NCBI GenBank assembly: GCA_016795065.1
Contig: JAEUIU010000046.1
Coordinates: 1-64,000, forward strand
DNA from: Phycisphaerae bacterium
Lineage (GTDB): Bacteria > Planctomycetota > Phycisphaerae > Phycisphaerales > SM1A02
Length of the DNA stretch: 64,000 nucleotides
Direction of reading: 5' to 3'
Of the stretch, positions 1 to 8,374 are shown piece after piece. The first letter of the stretch is position 1, and every line of letters begins with the position of its first letter. The position numbers were made by a program, and so were the translations under genes. The notes under the pieces were generated by a model, which did not search any database, had not been told where the DNA came from, and saw only the letters and a list, made by a program, of their open reading frames with translations.

Positions 1-976
1 CGTCGCCGGCGAGCGTCGTCGGGGAGCTGTCGAGCGTGTCGATGCGGAAGTCGCTGAAGTTGCCGACCGACTCCATCGCGATCGTGCCCTGGTTCTGAAT
101 CGTCCCGTAGACGTTGATGTCGTCGTTGTTGCGAAGCGTGAACGTCCCGAGGTTGGTGACGCCGACGATCGACTGGTTGCCTTCGACGGTGTGGATCACG
201 CCTGACCCGACGTTGTTCAACGTGCCGCCGACGATGGTCGTCCCTTGGCCGATCATGACATCGCTTCCCGTTTCGGCCAGGAGTCCGCCACCGACGTTGT
301 TCCACGTCGTCGCCTGAAGGGCTAGCGTTCCGCCGTTGGTCGCAAGGAGCAGGCCAGTGTTCGCGTTGCCAGGGCCATCGGTCAGATCGACCGTGAGCAC
401 GCCACCAGGGAGATTCGCGGCGATGGTGCCGCGGTTGTCCACCAGCAGGTTCATGTTCATGCCGAGCTGACCGACGCCCGCGATGGTGTGGCCTGTACCG
501 TTCTCAATGGTCCGCAGGCCACTGATGCCGTACACACGAACGTTGGGGCCGCCGTTCAGTTGAAGGACCCCCGTACCGCTGAATGGGGTCACCGCTCCGT
601 TGATCTGGATGTCCGTGAAATCGCCGACCGACGAGGCCGACCAGGTGCCGTCGTTGACGAGTTGGGTCAGGGCCAGGCTTCGGCTGTTCGGCTGGTTGAG
701 CGTGCATCCTGCCCCGATCGTCAGCCCCGCCAGCGACGGCGAGGTGTCCAGATTCACGGTGATCGCCCCGCGACCGGTCGTGATCACCGCATCGGTGATA
801 CCGGCCGTTCCTGGAATGCCAGCGCTCCAGTTGGCGAGGCTGTTCCATGCGCCGCCCGAGCGGCCGATCCAGTCGGAGACGACTCCGGCGTGGGCGGAGG
901 AGCTGGTGGCAGCGGCCACAGCGGTCCCAAATGCAGTCATAGTCAGGATGAACATCGGTCGCATTGCGTGGCGCAT
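1..976 (-). CDS. Secreted beta-strand-repeat protein, 3' end beyond window edge (partial)
   Basis: This minus-strand frame is open from an ATG at 976 to the window edge, giving at least 325 codons. The N-terminus has a signal-peptide-like stretch ending near SSSAHA, then the motif WIGRSGGAWNSLANWS and an N/G/T-rich beta-strand repeat. It closely parallels the two complete paralogues at 1272-4286 and 4562-7552 in its N-terminal layout. One repeat of about 187 residues runs from LVNDGTW to IQNQGTI. The GGxW...NW motif is common in autotransporter-like beta-solenoid surface proteins. A purine-rich AGAAGGAA lies about 6 nt before the ATG and supports this start; a second in-frame ATG is at 964. 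The C-terminal dockerin-like tail of its paralogues would lie outside the window, so anchoring is inferred. Substrate and binding partner are unknown. Confidence 0.85.
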   Translation of the reverse strand, partial: MRHAMRPMFILTMTAFGTAVAAATSSSAHAGVVSDWIGRSGGAWNSLANWSAGIPGTAGITDAVITTGRGAITVNLDTSPSLAGLTIGAGCTLNQPNSRSLALTQLVNDGTWSASSVGDFTDIQINGAVTPFSGTGVLQLNGGPNVRVYGISGLRTIENGTGHTIAGVGQLGMNMNLLVDNRGTIAANLPGGVLTVDLTDGPGNANTGLLLATNGGTLALQATTWNNVGGGLLAETGSDVMIGQGTTIVGGTLNNVGSGVIHTVEGNQSIVGVTNLGTFTLRNNDDINVYGTIQNQGTIAMESVGNFSDFRIDTLDSSPTTLAGD

Positions 977-1271
977 GACTCGTTCCTTCTCGTCTCTCAG
1001 TGGGGTGGTGGGCAGTCCCGCCGAGAGCCTCCGCGGCCAGCAACGTCTGCGGCCGCAGTGCTCCGGCGAGCCGCGATCCGACCGCGGGCTGCCGGGACGA
1101 GTTAGTCGAGCGCACGCCGGTTCTGACGAAATCCGGCCGATTCGCCGCCACCACCGTTATCGGGGTGTGCGTGTGCGGGAGGAGAGGTTCACTGCAGAGG
1201 GGCGGCCTGTCCCGAGCTCGTCGAGGGAAGGACGCCCCTCTGCGGTGAGGGACCACTCCACCCGCGCGAGA

Positions 1272-4200
1272 TCAGCTCCAGTCACCCAAAAGGACCGCCA
1301 GATCCGTCGCGGTCACTTTGCCGTCACCGTTGAGATCCGCCGGGCAGCAGATGGCGTTGTCGCAAGGGTCAACGCCCCACGCACCGAGGAGAATCGCCAG
1401 GTCGGTCGCGTTGACGACGCCATCGAAGTTGAGATCCGATTCCTGCACCGGCGCGACATTCACGCGCAACTTGACGCTCGTCGGCTGATACACGAGGGTG
1501 AAGTAGCCGACCGGCGCGTTCGGGAACTCGACGCAACCGTAGACACTGTTGATGGACGTGGCGGTCAGGATGGTGAACTCCTGTCCCGGCATCGGCACGA
1601 AGCCGCCGTCCAGGCGCACCTGAAGAGCTCCGCCAAGCGTCGCCGAGCCCTGCACCGTCAGGTGGTCATTCCCCGCGACGCCCAGATCCACCACATACCC
1701 GCCGTCGTTGCCCTGGACGTAGCTCCCGTTCACCGTAAAGGTCCCGAGCGCTGTACCGTCGACATTCGACGGTGAGCACGAACCGCCGGAGATCGACACC
1801 GGTCCGTTGACGACACCGCTCCCGCTTAGGAGGCCAAGCACCTGCTCGTAGCCGCCGACCGGCATAGTGAGGGTGCCGTCCACCCGGGTTTCACCGTCGG
1901 CCTGCCAATAGGTGCCGTGGCGTTGAAGGCTGCACCCCGGGTCGATGTCGACGAGACCGTGATTGCTCCACGGACCATACGTGATGGTCATCCCGCCGCT
2001 TCCGCTGACCCGAATGGTCCCGGTGTTGTTGAAGCTGCCGGCGTCGTAGGGATCGATCGTCATCGACACCGGATCTGACGCTTCGATCAGGCCGGCGTTC
2101 TGGATGCTGGAGTTGTTGAGACCGATCTGCCCGCCGCCCCGGATGGTGTGAAACTGTCCGTTGACAAGCGTGCGAACGTCGCCGGTCGAGAACAGCCGAG
2201 CGTTGGAGTGGCCCTTCAGCTCCACCGCACCGGTTCCGACGAAGGTGACCGTCGGGCTGTTCATCAGCAGGTCACTGCCGCTGCCCGAGGACTCGACGCG
2301 CCAGAGACTGTTGTTGGTGATCATTCCCGCCACCAACGCGTCGGCGTCGTCGACCTGACGGACGAGCCCGGCGTTCGTGAGGTTGGAGAACTGGGTCGGC
2401 TCGGTGGTGGACCGTATCTCGCCCGAGCCGGTTGTTTCGAGCGTGCCGCCATTCACCCAGCCATAGCGCAGCCGAACGAGACTGTTCTCCTCGGCCCGCA
2501 ACACACCTCCCTCGTTGTCAACACCCGTGCCGTACATCGTCAGCGTCGAACCATTTCGGGCCCGAATTAGACCGTTGTTTTCGAGAACTTTGCCATCGGC
2601 GATATCCATGGCGATTCCCACCGGCAGCGTTGCCTCAATCAAACCGTCGTTGATCAACGCGGTGTTGTTTAGCCCGATCTGGCCGGCACCACGGATCGTG
2701 TGGTCGGCCGCATTCACCAGCGTGCGCACATCATTCGTGGAGAGGATTCGATTGTTGATGTGGTTCCCCATCGCGATCACGCCGTTGCCGGTGAAGGTGA
2801 CGATGGGCGAATTGAGGAAGATGTCCGTGCCCGAGCCGCTCGACTCAAGCCCCCATGTGCCGATGTTGGAAATGGTCCCCACAACGACGCTGTCGGCATC
2901 GTCGATCTGGCGGAAGAACCCCTTCACCGTCAGGTTGCCGAACTGGGTCGGTTCTGGAGTGGTTCGCAGCTCGCCATTTCCAGTCGTCTCGATGAGACCG
3001 CCCTCCACCGAACCGTAGCGGAAGGTCACTTTGCTCCCCGCTTCCGCCCGGATGACACCGTCGGCGTTGTCAACGGCCGTCCCGTACAGGGTCAGCGACG
3101 AGTTCTCCCGTCCCCTCAACAGGGCGTTGTTGTCGAGGACTCGTCCCTCGGCGACGTCGATGAACAGCCCTGTCGGGCGAGTCGCCTCGATGGTCCCGTC
3201 GTTCACGATGGCGGTGTTGTTGTTCCCCACCTGCCCTGCCCCACGAATCGTGTGACCAGCGGCGTTGTGAAGGGTCCGCACATCGTTCTGGGAGAAGAGC
3301 CGGTTGTTCCAGTGGTCTCCCATTTCGATCGCACCGCTTCCCGTGAAGGTCACGGTCGGCGTGTTGAGCCAGATGTCGGTTCCGCTACCGGTCGAATCCA
3401 GGTACCACGGCCCGTTGTTGGTAATCGTGCCGTGCAGGAAGCAATCGGCGTCGTCCACTTGACGAAGGGTCCCGTTCTTGGTCACGTCGACGAAGGAGCA
3501 GGCCTCGGCCGAGGTTCGCAACTCACCCGAGTCGCTCGTCTCGATCGTGCCTCCACTCACCGACCCGTAGCGGAACAGCACGATGCTCCCCGCCTCGGCC
3601 CGAATCACACCCCCGGTGTTGTCCCACGGCGATGAGTAGAAGGTCAAGGTCGAACCGTCGCGACTCCGCATGAGGCCATCGTTGATCGAACTCACGCTGC
3701 CTTCGGTGTCGACCCAGAAGCCGCCAGGCTGCATCGCCTCGATCAGGCCGTGATTGACCATTCGCGTGTTGTTGAGGCCAAGCTGTCCACCGCCGCGGAT
3801 CGTGTGGTCCGCGCCGTTGGTCAGGATCCTCGGCGCCGTCACGCTCAGGATGCGGTTGTTCCAATGGTCACCCAGCTCAATGGCACCGCTTCCGTTCATG
3901 GTGAAGTCGGCATTGAGCTGGATGTCCGTTCCGCTTCCGGTCGATTGCAGCAGCCAAAGACCGTCGTTGGTCAGCCCGGTCAGGCTGAGATCGTGATCGT
4001 CGGTCTGGGCCAGCGTGCAGGAAGGCCCGATCGTGAGGGTCGAGATCCACGGGTAGCTGTCGAGTGTCACCGTGATCGGTGAGCGCCGCGAGGAGATGAT
4101 GGCGTCCGTGACGCCGGAGCTACCGGGAACGCCGTTGTCCCAGTTTGCTGAAAGGCTCCACGCTCCGCCACTGGGGCCGATCCACGTCGAGACCACGCCA

Positions 4201-4286
4201 CCATACAGGGCTGAGGGCAGGGCTGACGCCGCTGCGGACGTGAGGATACAGATGGGCAAGGTCTTGCCAATCGAGTGAGTACGCAT
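1272..4286 (-). CDS. Secreted beta-strand-repeat protein with dockerin-like tail
   Basis: A 1004-residue protein probably exported by an N-terminal signal peptide (residues 1-29). After the motif WIGPSGGAWSLSANWD come about four tandem repeats of 184 residues, roughly 102-285, 286-469, 470-653 and 654 to about 830. Each contains variants of TITNNG, HTIRGxGQ, GLIEA, STLT and FRYGSV. This pattern suggests a long beta-solenoid. The C-terminus carries two EF-hand-like loops, DLNFDGVVNATDLAILLGAW and DLNGDGKVTATDLAVLLGDW, typical of the dockerin-like tails of Phycisphaerae secreted proteins. GAGGTGCC upstream supports the ATG at 4286. It is the middle gene of a three-gene paralogous array. The function is probably surface adhesion or cell-surface architecture; no catalytic motif is visible. 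Confidence 0.88.
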   Translation of the reverse strand: MRTHSIGKTLPICILTSAAASALPSALYGGVVSTWIGPSGGAWSLSANWDNGVPGSSGVTDAIISSRRSPITVTLDSYPWISTLTIGPSCTLAQTDDHDLSLTGLTNDGLWLLQSTGSGTDIQLNADFTMNGSGAIELGDHWNNRILSVTAPRILTNGADHTIRGGGQLGLNNTRMVNHGLIEAMQPGGFWVDTEGSVSSINDGLMRSRDGSTLTFYSSPWDNTGGVIRAEAGSIVLFRYGSVSGGTIETSDSGELRTSAEACSFVDVTKNGTLRQVDDADCFLHGTITNNGPWYLDSTGSGTDIWLNTPTVTFTGSGAIEMGDHWNNRLFSQNDVRTLHNAAGHTIRGAGQVGNNNTAIVNDGTIEATRPTGLFIDVAEGRVLDNNALLRGRENSSLTLYGTAVDNADGVIRAEAGSKVTFRYGSVEGGLIETTGNGELRTTPEPTQFGNLTVKGFFRQIDDADSVVVGTISNIGTWGLESSGSGTDIFLNSPIVTFTGNGVIAMGNHINNRILSTNDVRTLVNAADHTIRGAGQIGLNNTALINDGLIEATLPVGIAMDIADGKVLENNGLIRARNGSTLTMYGTGVDNEGGVLRAEENSLVRLRYGWVNGGTLETTGSGEIRSTTEPTQFSNLTNAGLVRQVDDADALVAGMITNNSLWRVESSGSGSDLLMNSPTVTFVGTGAVELKGHSNARLFSTGDVRTLVNGQFHTIRGGGQIGLNNSSIQNAGLIEASDPVSMTIDPYDAGSFNNTGTIRVSGSGGMTITYGPWSNHGLVDIDPGCSLQRHGTYWQADGETRVDGTLTMPVGGYEQVLGLLSGSGVVNGPVSISGGSCSPSNVDGTALGTFTVNGSYVQGNDGGYVVDLGVAGNDHLTVQGSATLGGALQVRLDGGFVPMPGQEFTILTATSINSVYGCVEFPNAPVGYFTLVYQPTSVKLRVNVAPVQESDLNFDGVVNATDLAILLGAWGVDPCDNAICCPADLNGDGKVTATDLAVLLGDWS
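2328..3983 (-). repeat. Coding tandem repeat, 552-bp period (three diverged units)
   Basis: Within the 1272-4286 gene, protein units starting near residues 102, 286 and 470 have the same 184-residue (552-bp) spacing. Alignment was by the recurring landmarks TITNNG, HTIRG and RYGSV. The copies are diverged in sequence. A further partial unit continues towards 1800. Confidence 0.75.
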
Positions 4287-4466
4287 AAGGCACCTCGGGT
4301 TGTTGGTTCTACTCGTCCTCTCCAGCGCCAGCGTAGTGATTGCGTGGTCTCAACCCAAGTCGATCAGAGAGCTGCCCGCTCATCGCGTTGAAGAACTCGG
4401 CGTGGCAATCGTCGATTGTCTACGGAACGAGCATCGCAATTGATCTTGAACACCCAATGGAACAGA

Positions 4467-4497
4467 CCAGCCGTCGAGCAGTGCTCTCGACGGCTGG
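4467..4497 (-). terminator. Perfect 12-bp stem hairpin, likely transcription terminator
   Basis: The arms 4467-4478 (CCAGCCGTCGAG) and 4486-4497 pair perfectly over 12 bp around a 7-nt loop. On the minus strand the stem is followed by the T-rich TCTGTTCC, about 65 nt beyond the stop of the 4562-7552 gene. A terminator for that gene is the natural reading. The T-tract is short, so termination strength is uncertain. Confidence 0.65.
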
Positions 4498-4561
4498 CCT
4501 TGTTGACGGAAGCGGCAGCGCCTTGCGCAGTCCCGCTGTGCGAGTCAGACCCAAGCTGCGA

Positions 4562-7552
4562 TCAGGTCCAATCACCCAAGAGAATCGCCAAGTCCGCTGC
4601 GTTCACCTTGCCATCGCCGTTCAGGTCGGCGGGGCAGCAAATAGCGTTGTTGCAAGGGTCGTCGCCCCATGCGCCGAGGAGAACGGAGAGGTCGCTTGCC
4701 CCAACCTCACCGTCGAAGTCCAGATCCGACTCCTGTGGCGGAATGCTCGCGACGACGACCTTCACGCTCGTCGGCCCATAGACGATGGTGAAGTAGCCTG
4801 CCGGAGCGTTCGGGAACTCGACGCAACCGAAGACGCCGTTGATGCTCGCTGCGTTGAGGACGACGAACTCCTGGCCGGGCATGGGCACGAACGACCCAAC
4901 GAGCCGGACCTGAATCGCCCCGCCGAGCGTCGCTGCGCCGTTCACCTGCAGGTGATCGTTGCCCGCCAGACCGAGATCCACCACATAACCGCCGTCGTTG
5001 CCCTGGGCATAGGTGCCGGTGATGAGGAGCGAACCAAGGTCGCTACCGTCGGCGTTCGACGGCGAGGTCGAGCCGCCCTGCATTGAGACCGAACCGGTGA
5101 CCTGTCCGTCGCCTGACAGCAGTCCGCCGGTCTGGGCGTAGCTGCCGCCGGAGAGCGTCAGGGTGCCGTTGACGCGCGTCTCACCGTCGGTTTGCTGGTA
5201 GGTGCCGGTGCGGCTCATGGCACGGGTCGGCTGGATGTCGACCAGGCCACGGTTCTGGAAGCTGGCGTTGGCCAGGTTGATGCCGCCGCTGTTGCTCACG
5301 CGGATCGTGCCTTCGTTGAAGTTGTTGCCGTTATCCTGGAGGTCGATGGTCAAACCCGTCGCCAGGTGGGCCTCGATCAGCCCCTTGTTCTGGAGGACGG
5401 TGTTGTTGACACCGATCTGACCGCCACCGCGGATCGTGTGGCCCAAGGCATTCACGAGCGTGCGACTGGCGTTGATGCTGTAGATCCGGTTGTTGCCGTG
5501 GTTGCCCATCTCGAGCACGCCGGAGCCGATCAGCGTGACCGTTTCGCTGTTCAGTCTCAGGTCTGTGAGATTGCCCCCCGACTCCATCGTCCACGTGCCG
5601 TTGTTCGTGATCGTGCCGAAGAGCATCGCGTCGGCGTTCTCCGGCTGACGCAGCAGGCCGTTGAGGGTCACATCCGCGAAGGTCGTGTCTTCGGTGGTCG
5701 TGCGAATCTCGCCAGACCCGGTGGTCTCGAGCACACCGCCGGTCACCGAGCCGTAGCGGAAGGTGACGATGCTGGCGTCCTCGGCCCGAATCACCCCCTC
5801 GGTGTTGTCCGTGTTCGTGCCGTAGATCGTGAGGGTCGAGCTGTTTCGGGCCCGCAGCAAGTTGTGGTTGTCCAGCGGCATGTTGTCCTGAAGATCGATG
5901 AACAGGCCCGCCGCCTCCGTCGCCTCCACCACGCCCTCATTGACGAGGCCGGTGTTGTTCGTCCCGAGTTGTCCGGCGCCGCGGATGGTGTGGTTGGTGT
6001 CGTTCACCAGCGTCCGAGCCGCGTTGATGCTGACGATCCGGTTGTTGCCGTGGTTGCCCATCGCAAGGACGCCGGGGCCGGTGAAGGTCACCGTCGGGCT
6101 GTTGAGGCGCAGGTCGGTCAGGTTGCCCCCCGACTCCATCGTCCACGTGCCATTGTTGGTGATCGTGCCGAAGGCCACCGCATCCGCGTTCTCAGGCTGG
6201 CGCAGCAGGCCGTTGAGGGTCAGGTCCGCGAAGGTCGTGTCTTCGGTGGTGGTGCGGATCTCGCCCGTTCCGGTGGTCTCGAGCACCCCGCCGGTCACTG
6301 AACCGTAGCGGAACGTGACGATGCTTCCTTCTTCGGCCCGAACGACTCCGGCGCCGTTGTCGGTGTTCGTGCCGTAGATGGTCAGCGTTGAGCCGTTGCG
6401 GGCCCGCAGCAAGTCGTTGTTGTCCAAGAGCAAGTTGTCCTGAAGATCGATGAACAGGCCTGCCGGTTCGGTCGCCTCGATCACGCCCTCGTTCACGATC
6501 CCCGTGTTGTTCGTTCCGATCTGGCCGGCACCGCGGATGGTGTGGTTGGTGTCGTTCACCAGCGTCCGCGCCGCGTTGATGCTGACGATCCGGTTGTTGC
6601 CGTGGTTGCCCATCGCAAGGACGCCGGGGCCGGTGAAGGTCACCGTGGCGCTGTTGAGCCGCAGGTCGGTCAGGTTGCCCCCCGATTCCATGGTCCACGT
6701 GCCGTTGTTGGTGATCGTGCCGAAGGCGATCGCGTCCGCATTGTCAGGTTGACGCAGCAGGCCGTTGAGGGTCAGGTCCGCGAAGGTCGTGTCTTCGGTG
6801 GTGGTGCGAATCTCGCCAGAGCCGGTGGTCTCGAGCTCACCGCCAGTCACCGATCCGAAGCGGAAGTAGACGACGCTGGCGTCCTCAGCCCGAATGACAC
6901 CAGTCGTGTTGTCGGTGTGCGTGCCGTAGATCGTCAGCGTCGAGCCGTTCCGGGCCCGAAGCAAATCGTTGTTGTCCAGCGGCATGTTGTCGGCGAGGTC
7001 GATGCTGAGCCCCGCCGGAAGCGTCGCCTCGACCACCCCATCGTTGATGAGGCCGGTGTTGTTCGTTCCGATCTGGCCCGCGCCGCGAATGGTGTGGGCG
7101 TCACCGTTGGTCAGAGTCCGGGCCGCGTTGATGCTGAAGATGCGGTTGTTGCCGTGGTTTCCGAGCTCAAGCGCCCCTGAGCCGCTGAAGCTCAGATTCG
7201 CGTTCAACTGGATGTCAGTGAGGTTCCCCCCGGAGTTCACCGACCAAATCCCGTCGTTGACGAGGCCTTGGAGAGCGAGGTCGGCGTTGTCCGGCTGCAC
7301 CAACGTGCAACCCGATCCGATCGTCAACAGACCCAGCGACGGTGACGTGTTCAGGTTCACCGTCATGGTCCCGCGGGCGACGGTGATGGTGCCGTTTGGC
7401 ACGCCAGCCGTCCCAGGAATGCCCGCCGACCAGTTGGCGAGGGTGTTCCAAGAACCTCCATTTGGTCCGATCCAGTTGGAGGTGATGCCTGCTTGGGCGG
7501 AACTGGCGGCGGCGACGGTCAGGATGAACAGTGGCAGTGGGTGTGATCGCAT
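4562..7552 (-). CDS. Secreted beta-strand-repeat protein with dockerin-like tail
   Basis: A 996-residue paralogue of the preceding gene. The signal peptide is about residues 1-21 (ending SSAQA). The motif WIGPNGGSWNTLANWS follows, then four 184-residue repeats (about 94-277, 278-461, 462-645, and 646 to about 800). The second and third units are nearly identical at protein level and very similar in DNA, pointing to recent duplication or homogenisation. The C-terminal region contains EFVVLNAASINGVFGCVEF and ends in paired EF-hand-like loops (DLDFDGEVGASDLSVLLGAW and DLNGDGKVNAADLAILLGDW). It is probably an extracellular or surface beta-solenoid. It is transcribed away from the divergent ECF sigma factor gene at 7775, and a strong hairpin lies downstream. 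No enzymatic residues are evident. Confidence 0.88.
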   Translation of the reverse strand: MRSHPLPLFILTVAAASSAQAGITSNWIGPNGGSWNTLANWSAGIPGTAGVPNGTITVARGTMTVNLNTSPSLGLLTIGSGCTLVQPDNADLALQGLVNDGIWSVNSGGNLTDIQLNANLSFSGSGALELGNHGNNRIFSINAARTLTNGDAHTIRGAGQIGTNNTGLINDGVVEATLPAGLSIDLADNMPLDNNDLLRARNGSTLTIYGTHTDNTTGVIRAEDASVVYFRFGSVTGGELETTGSGEIRTTTEDTTFADLTLNGLLRQPDNADAIAFGTITNNGTWTMESGGNLTDLRLNSATVTFTGPGVLAMGNHGNNRIVSINAARTLVNDTNHTIRGAGQIGTNNTGIVNEGVIEATEPAGLFIDLQDNLLLDNNDLLRARNGSTLTIYGTNTDNGAGVVRAEEGSIVTFRYGSVTGGVLETTGTGEIRTTTEDTTFADLTLNGLLRQPENADAVAFGTITNNGTWTMESGGNLTDLRLNSPTVTFTGPGVLAMGNHGNNRIVSINAARTLVNDTNHTIRGAGQLGTNNTGLVNEGVVEATEAAGLFIDLQDNMPLDNHNLLRARNSSTLTIYGTNTDNTEGVIRAEDASIVTFRYGSVTGGVLETTGSGEIRTTTEDTTFADVTLNGLLRQPENADAMLFGTITNNGTWTMESGGNLTDLRLNSETVTLIGSGVLEMGNHGNNRIYSINASRTLVNALGHTIRGGGQIGVNNTVLQNKGLIEAHLATGLTIDLQDNGNNFNEGTIRVSNSGGINLANASFQNRGLVDIQPTRAMSRTGTYQQTDGETRVNGTLTLSGGSYAQTGGLLSGDGQVTGSVSMQGGSTSPSNADGSDLGSLLITGTYAQGNDGGYVVDLGLAGNDHLQVNGAATLGGAIQVRLVGSFVPMPGQEFVVLNAASINGVFGCVEFPNAPAGYFTIVYGPTSVKVVVASIPPQESDLDFDGEVGASDLSVLLGAWGDDPCNNAICCPADLNGDGKVNAADLAILLGDWT
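5300..7273 (-). repeat. Coding tandem repeat, 552-bp period, near-identical units
   Basis: Units 7273-6722, 6721-6170, 6169-5618 and 5617 to about 5300 encode the 184-residue repeats of the 4562-7552 gene. The landmark encoding GTITNNGTWTMESGG recurs at the expected 552-bp spacing. The two central units differ by only scattered substitutions, so recombination between them could change copy number. Confidence 0.85.
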
Positions 7553-7761
7553 GGGGGTCTCTCTGGTCTTCTCAAGAAACGAATGGGCAAGGCGTCCGAA
7601 ACCGGACGGACGAAAGCGGAGGAAGCCGTCACTCGTTCGCGGCGTGTCCGAGAAGCCACGTTCTGCCCAGTGAATCCCGGGCGCCGCAGGCCTCCATCCG
7701 TTCCTAGGTCAGCACAATGGGCCGTCTGACAGATTCAAAGAGATTCGCTCCCAAGCCGGGC

Positions 7762-7767
7762 TATATT
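7762..7767 (+). promoter_or_regulatory. Candidate -10 hexamer TATATT just upstream of sigma factor start
   Basis: TATATT ends 7 nt before the GTG start at 7775, with only a run of C between them. A transcript from this site would start at or very near the GTG, so the mRNA would be leaderless. No convincing -35 is seen and there is no Shine-Dalgarno sequence. Confidence 0.45.
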
Positions 7768-7774
7768 CCCCCCC

Positions 7775-8356
7775 GTGCTGGCAAGGACGACGCACGTCAC
7801 ACTGCTTGAGAGGCTCTCGGCGGGCGAAGATCGCTCGGCGTGGCGGGAGTTTTGCGATCGCTACGGCGACTTGATCCGCGGCTTCGCACGTCGGGCCGGC
7901 TGCAACGAGAACGACACCGACGACATCCTTCAGGACGCTCTCGTCTCCCTCGTGAGCGCGATGCCGTCGTTTCGGTACGACCCGACGCGTGGGCGATTCC
8001 GCAGCTATCTCAAGACGATCATTGTTCGGGCGGTCGCGCGAAAATCGTGTCAGAACTCCGGGGTCGCCCCGCTAGGAGAAGAGGATGACGCGATCAGCCC
8101 CGACACCGAGGCCAACGAGAGACACTGGGAGCTCGAGTGGCGCCAATACCACCTCCGACTGGCGATGCGGACCATCGAGTCGGAGTTCTCCGTGCATGAT
8201 CGTGCGGCGTTCCAGCGCTATGGCATCGAGGGCCAGCCGGCCGAGCAGACCGCAAGGGAGTTGGGTCTCAGCATTGACCAGGTCTACCAGGCGAAATCGA
8301 GGATCCTCCGGCGACTCGGTGACGTGGTTGCCCAACAGGTCGCCGAAGAAGGCTGA
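7775..8356 (+). CDS. ECF-type RNA polymerase sigma factor
   Basis: A 193-residue sigma-70 family protein. The sigma2 region covers about residues 10-80, with YGDLIRGFARRAG and the region-2.2-like NDTDDILQDALVSLV, followed by a basic segment. The sigma4 helix-turn-helix near residues 150-190 includes EQTARELGLSIDQVYQAKSR. No anti-sigma factor is adjacent. Instead the next gene, 18 nt downstream, encodes a membrane Ser/Thr kinase. Sigma factor-kinase pairs of this kind recur in Planctomycetota, so kinase-linked control of sigma activity is a reasonable inference but is not shown by the sequence. The start is GTG; no in-frame ATG precedes it and a TATATT hexamer lies just upstream. Confidence 0.93.
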   Translation: MLARTTHVTLLERLSAGEDRSAWREFCDRYGDLIRGFARRAGCNENDTDDILQDALVSLVSAMPSFRYDPTRGRFRSYLKTIIVRAVARKSCQNSGVAPLGEEDDAISPDTEANERHWELEWRQYHLRLAMRTIESEFSVHDRAAFQRYGIEGQPAEQTARELGLSIDQVYQAKSRILRRLGDVVAQQVAEEG

Positions 8357-8374
8357 CCGCAGGCAGGAATCCTC

